14,103 nt of DNA from Deltaproteobacteria bacterium (GTDB lineage Bacteria; Desulfobacterota; Desulfofervidia; Desulfofervidales; DG-60): NCBI GenBank assembly GCA_021163945.1, contig JAGGTC010000164.1:1-14103 (forward strand), in the 5' to 3' direction. The notes under the pieces are model-generated. The model saw only the letters and a program-made list of their open reading frames with translations. It searched no databases and had not been told where the DNA came from. The translations under genes were made by a program, and so were the position numbers. Shown piece by piece: positions 13,787-14,103 of this stretch. Positions within the stretch are counted from its first letter, which is position 1. Each line of letters starts with the position of its first letter.

Positions 13787-14103
13787 ATGCGTGAATATGT
13801 TATTCATCCCCTAGTAGTAGGGGCAAATGGGCTAGACCAAGGTAACATGACCTATCTTCACGGTTATGGAGAGAGGATATATATCCCTATCATGGTATTT
13901 TATATTGAGGGTGGAGATAAAAATATATTAGTAGATACAGGACTTGAGACATTTGTCCTCCCAGAAGAGGTAATGAAAAAATTGAGTGAAAAATATGGGG
14001 TTGAGATATTGGAATTTGAAGAGGCATTGGCCAAGGTGGGCCTCAAACCAGAGGATATAGATATTATTATCCACACCCACCTCCACAATGACCACTGTGA
14101 AAA
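13787..14103 (+). CDS. Metallo-beta-lactamase-fold hydrolase (AHL-lactonase-like), 3' end outside window
   Basis: 105 complete codons plus two bases are visible before the window ends. The N-terminal MBL half has strand NILVDTGLE (49-57) and the metal-binding signature HTHLHNDHC close to the edge, which contains the HxHxDH pattern for two zinc or iron ions. The layout (HPLVVGANG start, FYIEGGDKNILVDTG) is like proteins annotated as N-acyl-homoserine lactonase family, but MBL substrate cannot be read from the fold. The ATG at 13787 has AGGAGG (13776-13781) 5 nt upstream and lies 16 bp after the FKBP gene, so they are likely co-transcribed. The C-terminal metal ligands are beyond the window. 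Confidence 0.85.
   Translation, partial: MREYVIHPLVVGANGLDQGNMTYLHGYGERIYIPIMVFYIEGGDKNILVDTGLETFVLPEEVMKKLSEKYGVEILEFEEALAKVGLKPEDIDIIIHTHLHNDHCE

Noticed and set aside
13900..14088. 62-codon minus-strand frame at the right edge
   Set aside because: Antisense to the MBL-fold gene, which has a Shine-Dalgarno and the metal-binding signature.

Overview
The window looks like a chromosomal segment of an anaerobic, respiring Gram-negative bacterium with fairly low G+C. The features that suggest this are a tetraheme c-type cytochrome, a receptor with a periplasmic haem-binding motif, a menaquinone/ubiquinone C-methyltransferase, lipopolysaccharide heptose genes (so an outer membrane), and secA-argJ and rpsR-rplI-dnaB gene neighbourhoods. 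A Desulfobacterota (former Deltaproteobacteria) or related sulfate-reducer/metal-reducer lineage fits best. That placement is an inference from gene content, not from a marker-gene tree.

Layout. Positions 1-10007 are one long run of minus-strand genes, read from right to left: secA, argJ, rpsR, rplI, dnaB, a STAS-domain protein, a CheY-like receiver, a CheA kinase, a tetraheme cytochrome c, and a membrane receptor cut by the left window edge. Most junctions are overlaps or zero gaps (secA/argJ ATGA, rpsR/rplI TAATG, rplI/dnaB ATGA, dnaB/STAS 17 bp, STAS/receiver adjacent, receiver/cheA ATGA). The only larger gap is 77 bp upstream of rpsR. At 10008-10097 the direction changes, and gmhB and a heptosyltransferase run on the plus strand to 11652. 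Two minus-strand genes, a radical SAM enzyme and menG/ubiE, occupy 11657-13233 and converge on the heptosyltransferase with 4 bp between the ends. A divergent promoter region at 13234-13317 then leads to a plus-strand FKBP/SlyD-type isomerase and a metallo-beta-lactamase-fold hydrolase cut by the right edge.

How the genes work together. The left 4.2 kb is a chemosensory cassette: receptor with periplasmic CxxCH, HAMP and PAS; CheA; CheY; STAS protein; and a secreted tetraheme cytochrome wedged between kinase and receptor. It appears to be translationally coupled to the replicative helicase gene. The most attractive hypothesis here is that the cytochrome and the haem receptor form a redox or gas-sensing pair feeding CheA. 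The rest is housekeeping: protein export (SecA), arginine biosynthesis (ArgJ), ribosome (bS18, bL9), replication (DnaB), LPS inner core (GmhB, WaaC-like), quinone synthesis (MenG) and protein folding (SlyD-like).

No rRNA, tRNA, CRISPR array, insertion sequence, riboswitch or convincing rho-independent terminator was seen. No intergenic gap exceeds about 100 bp.
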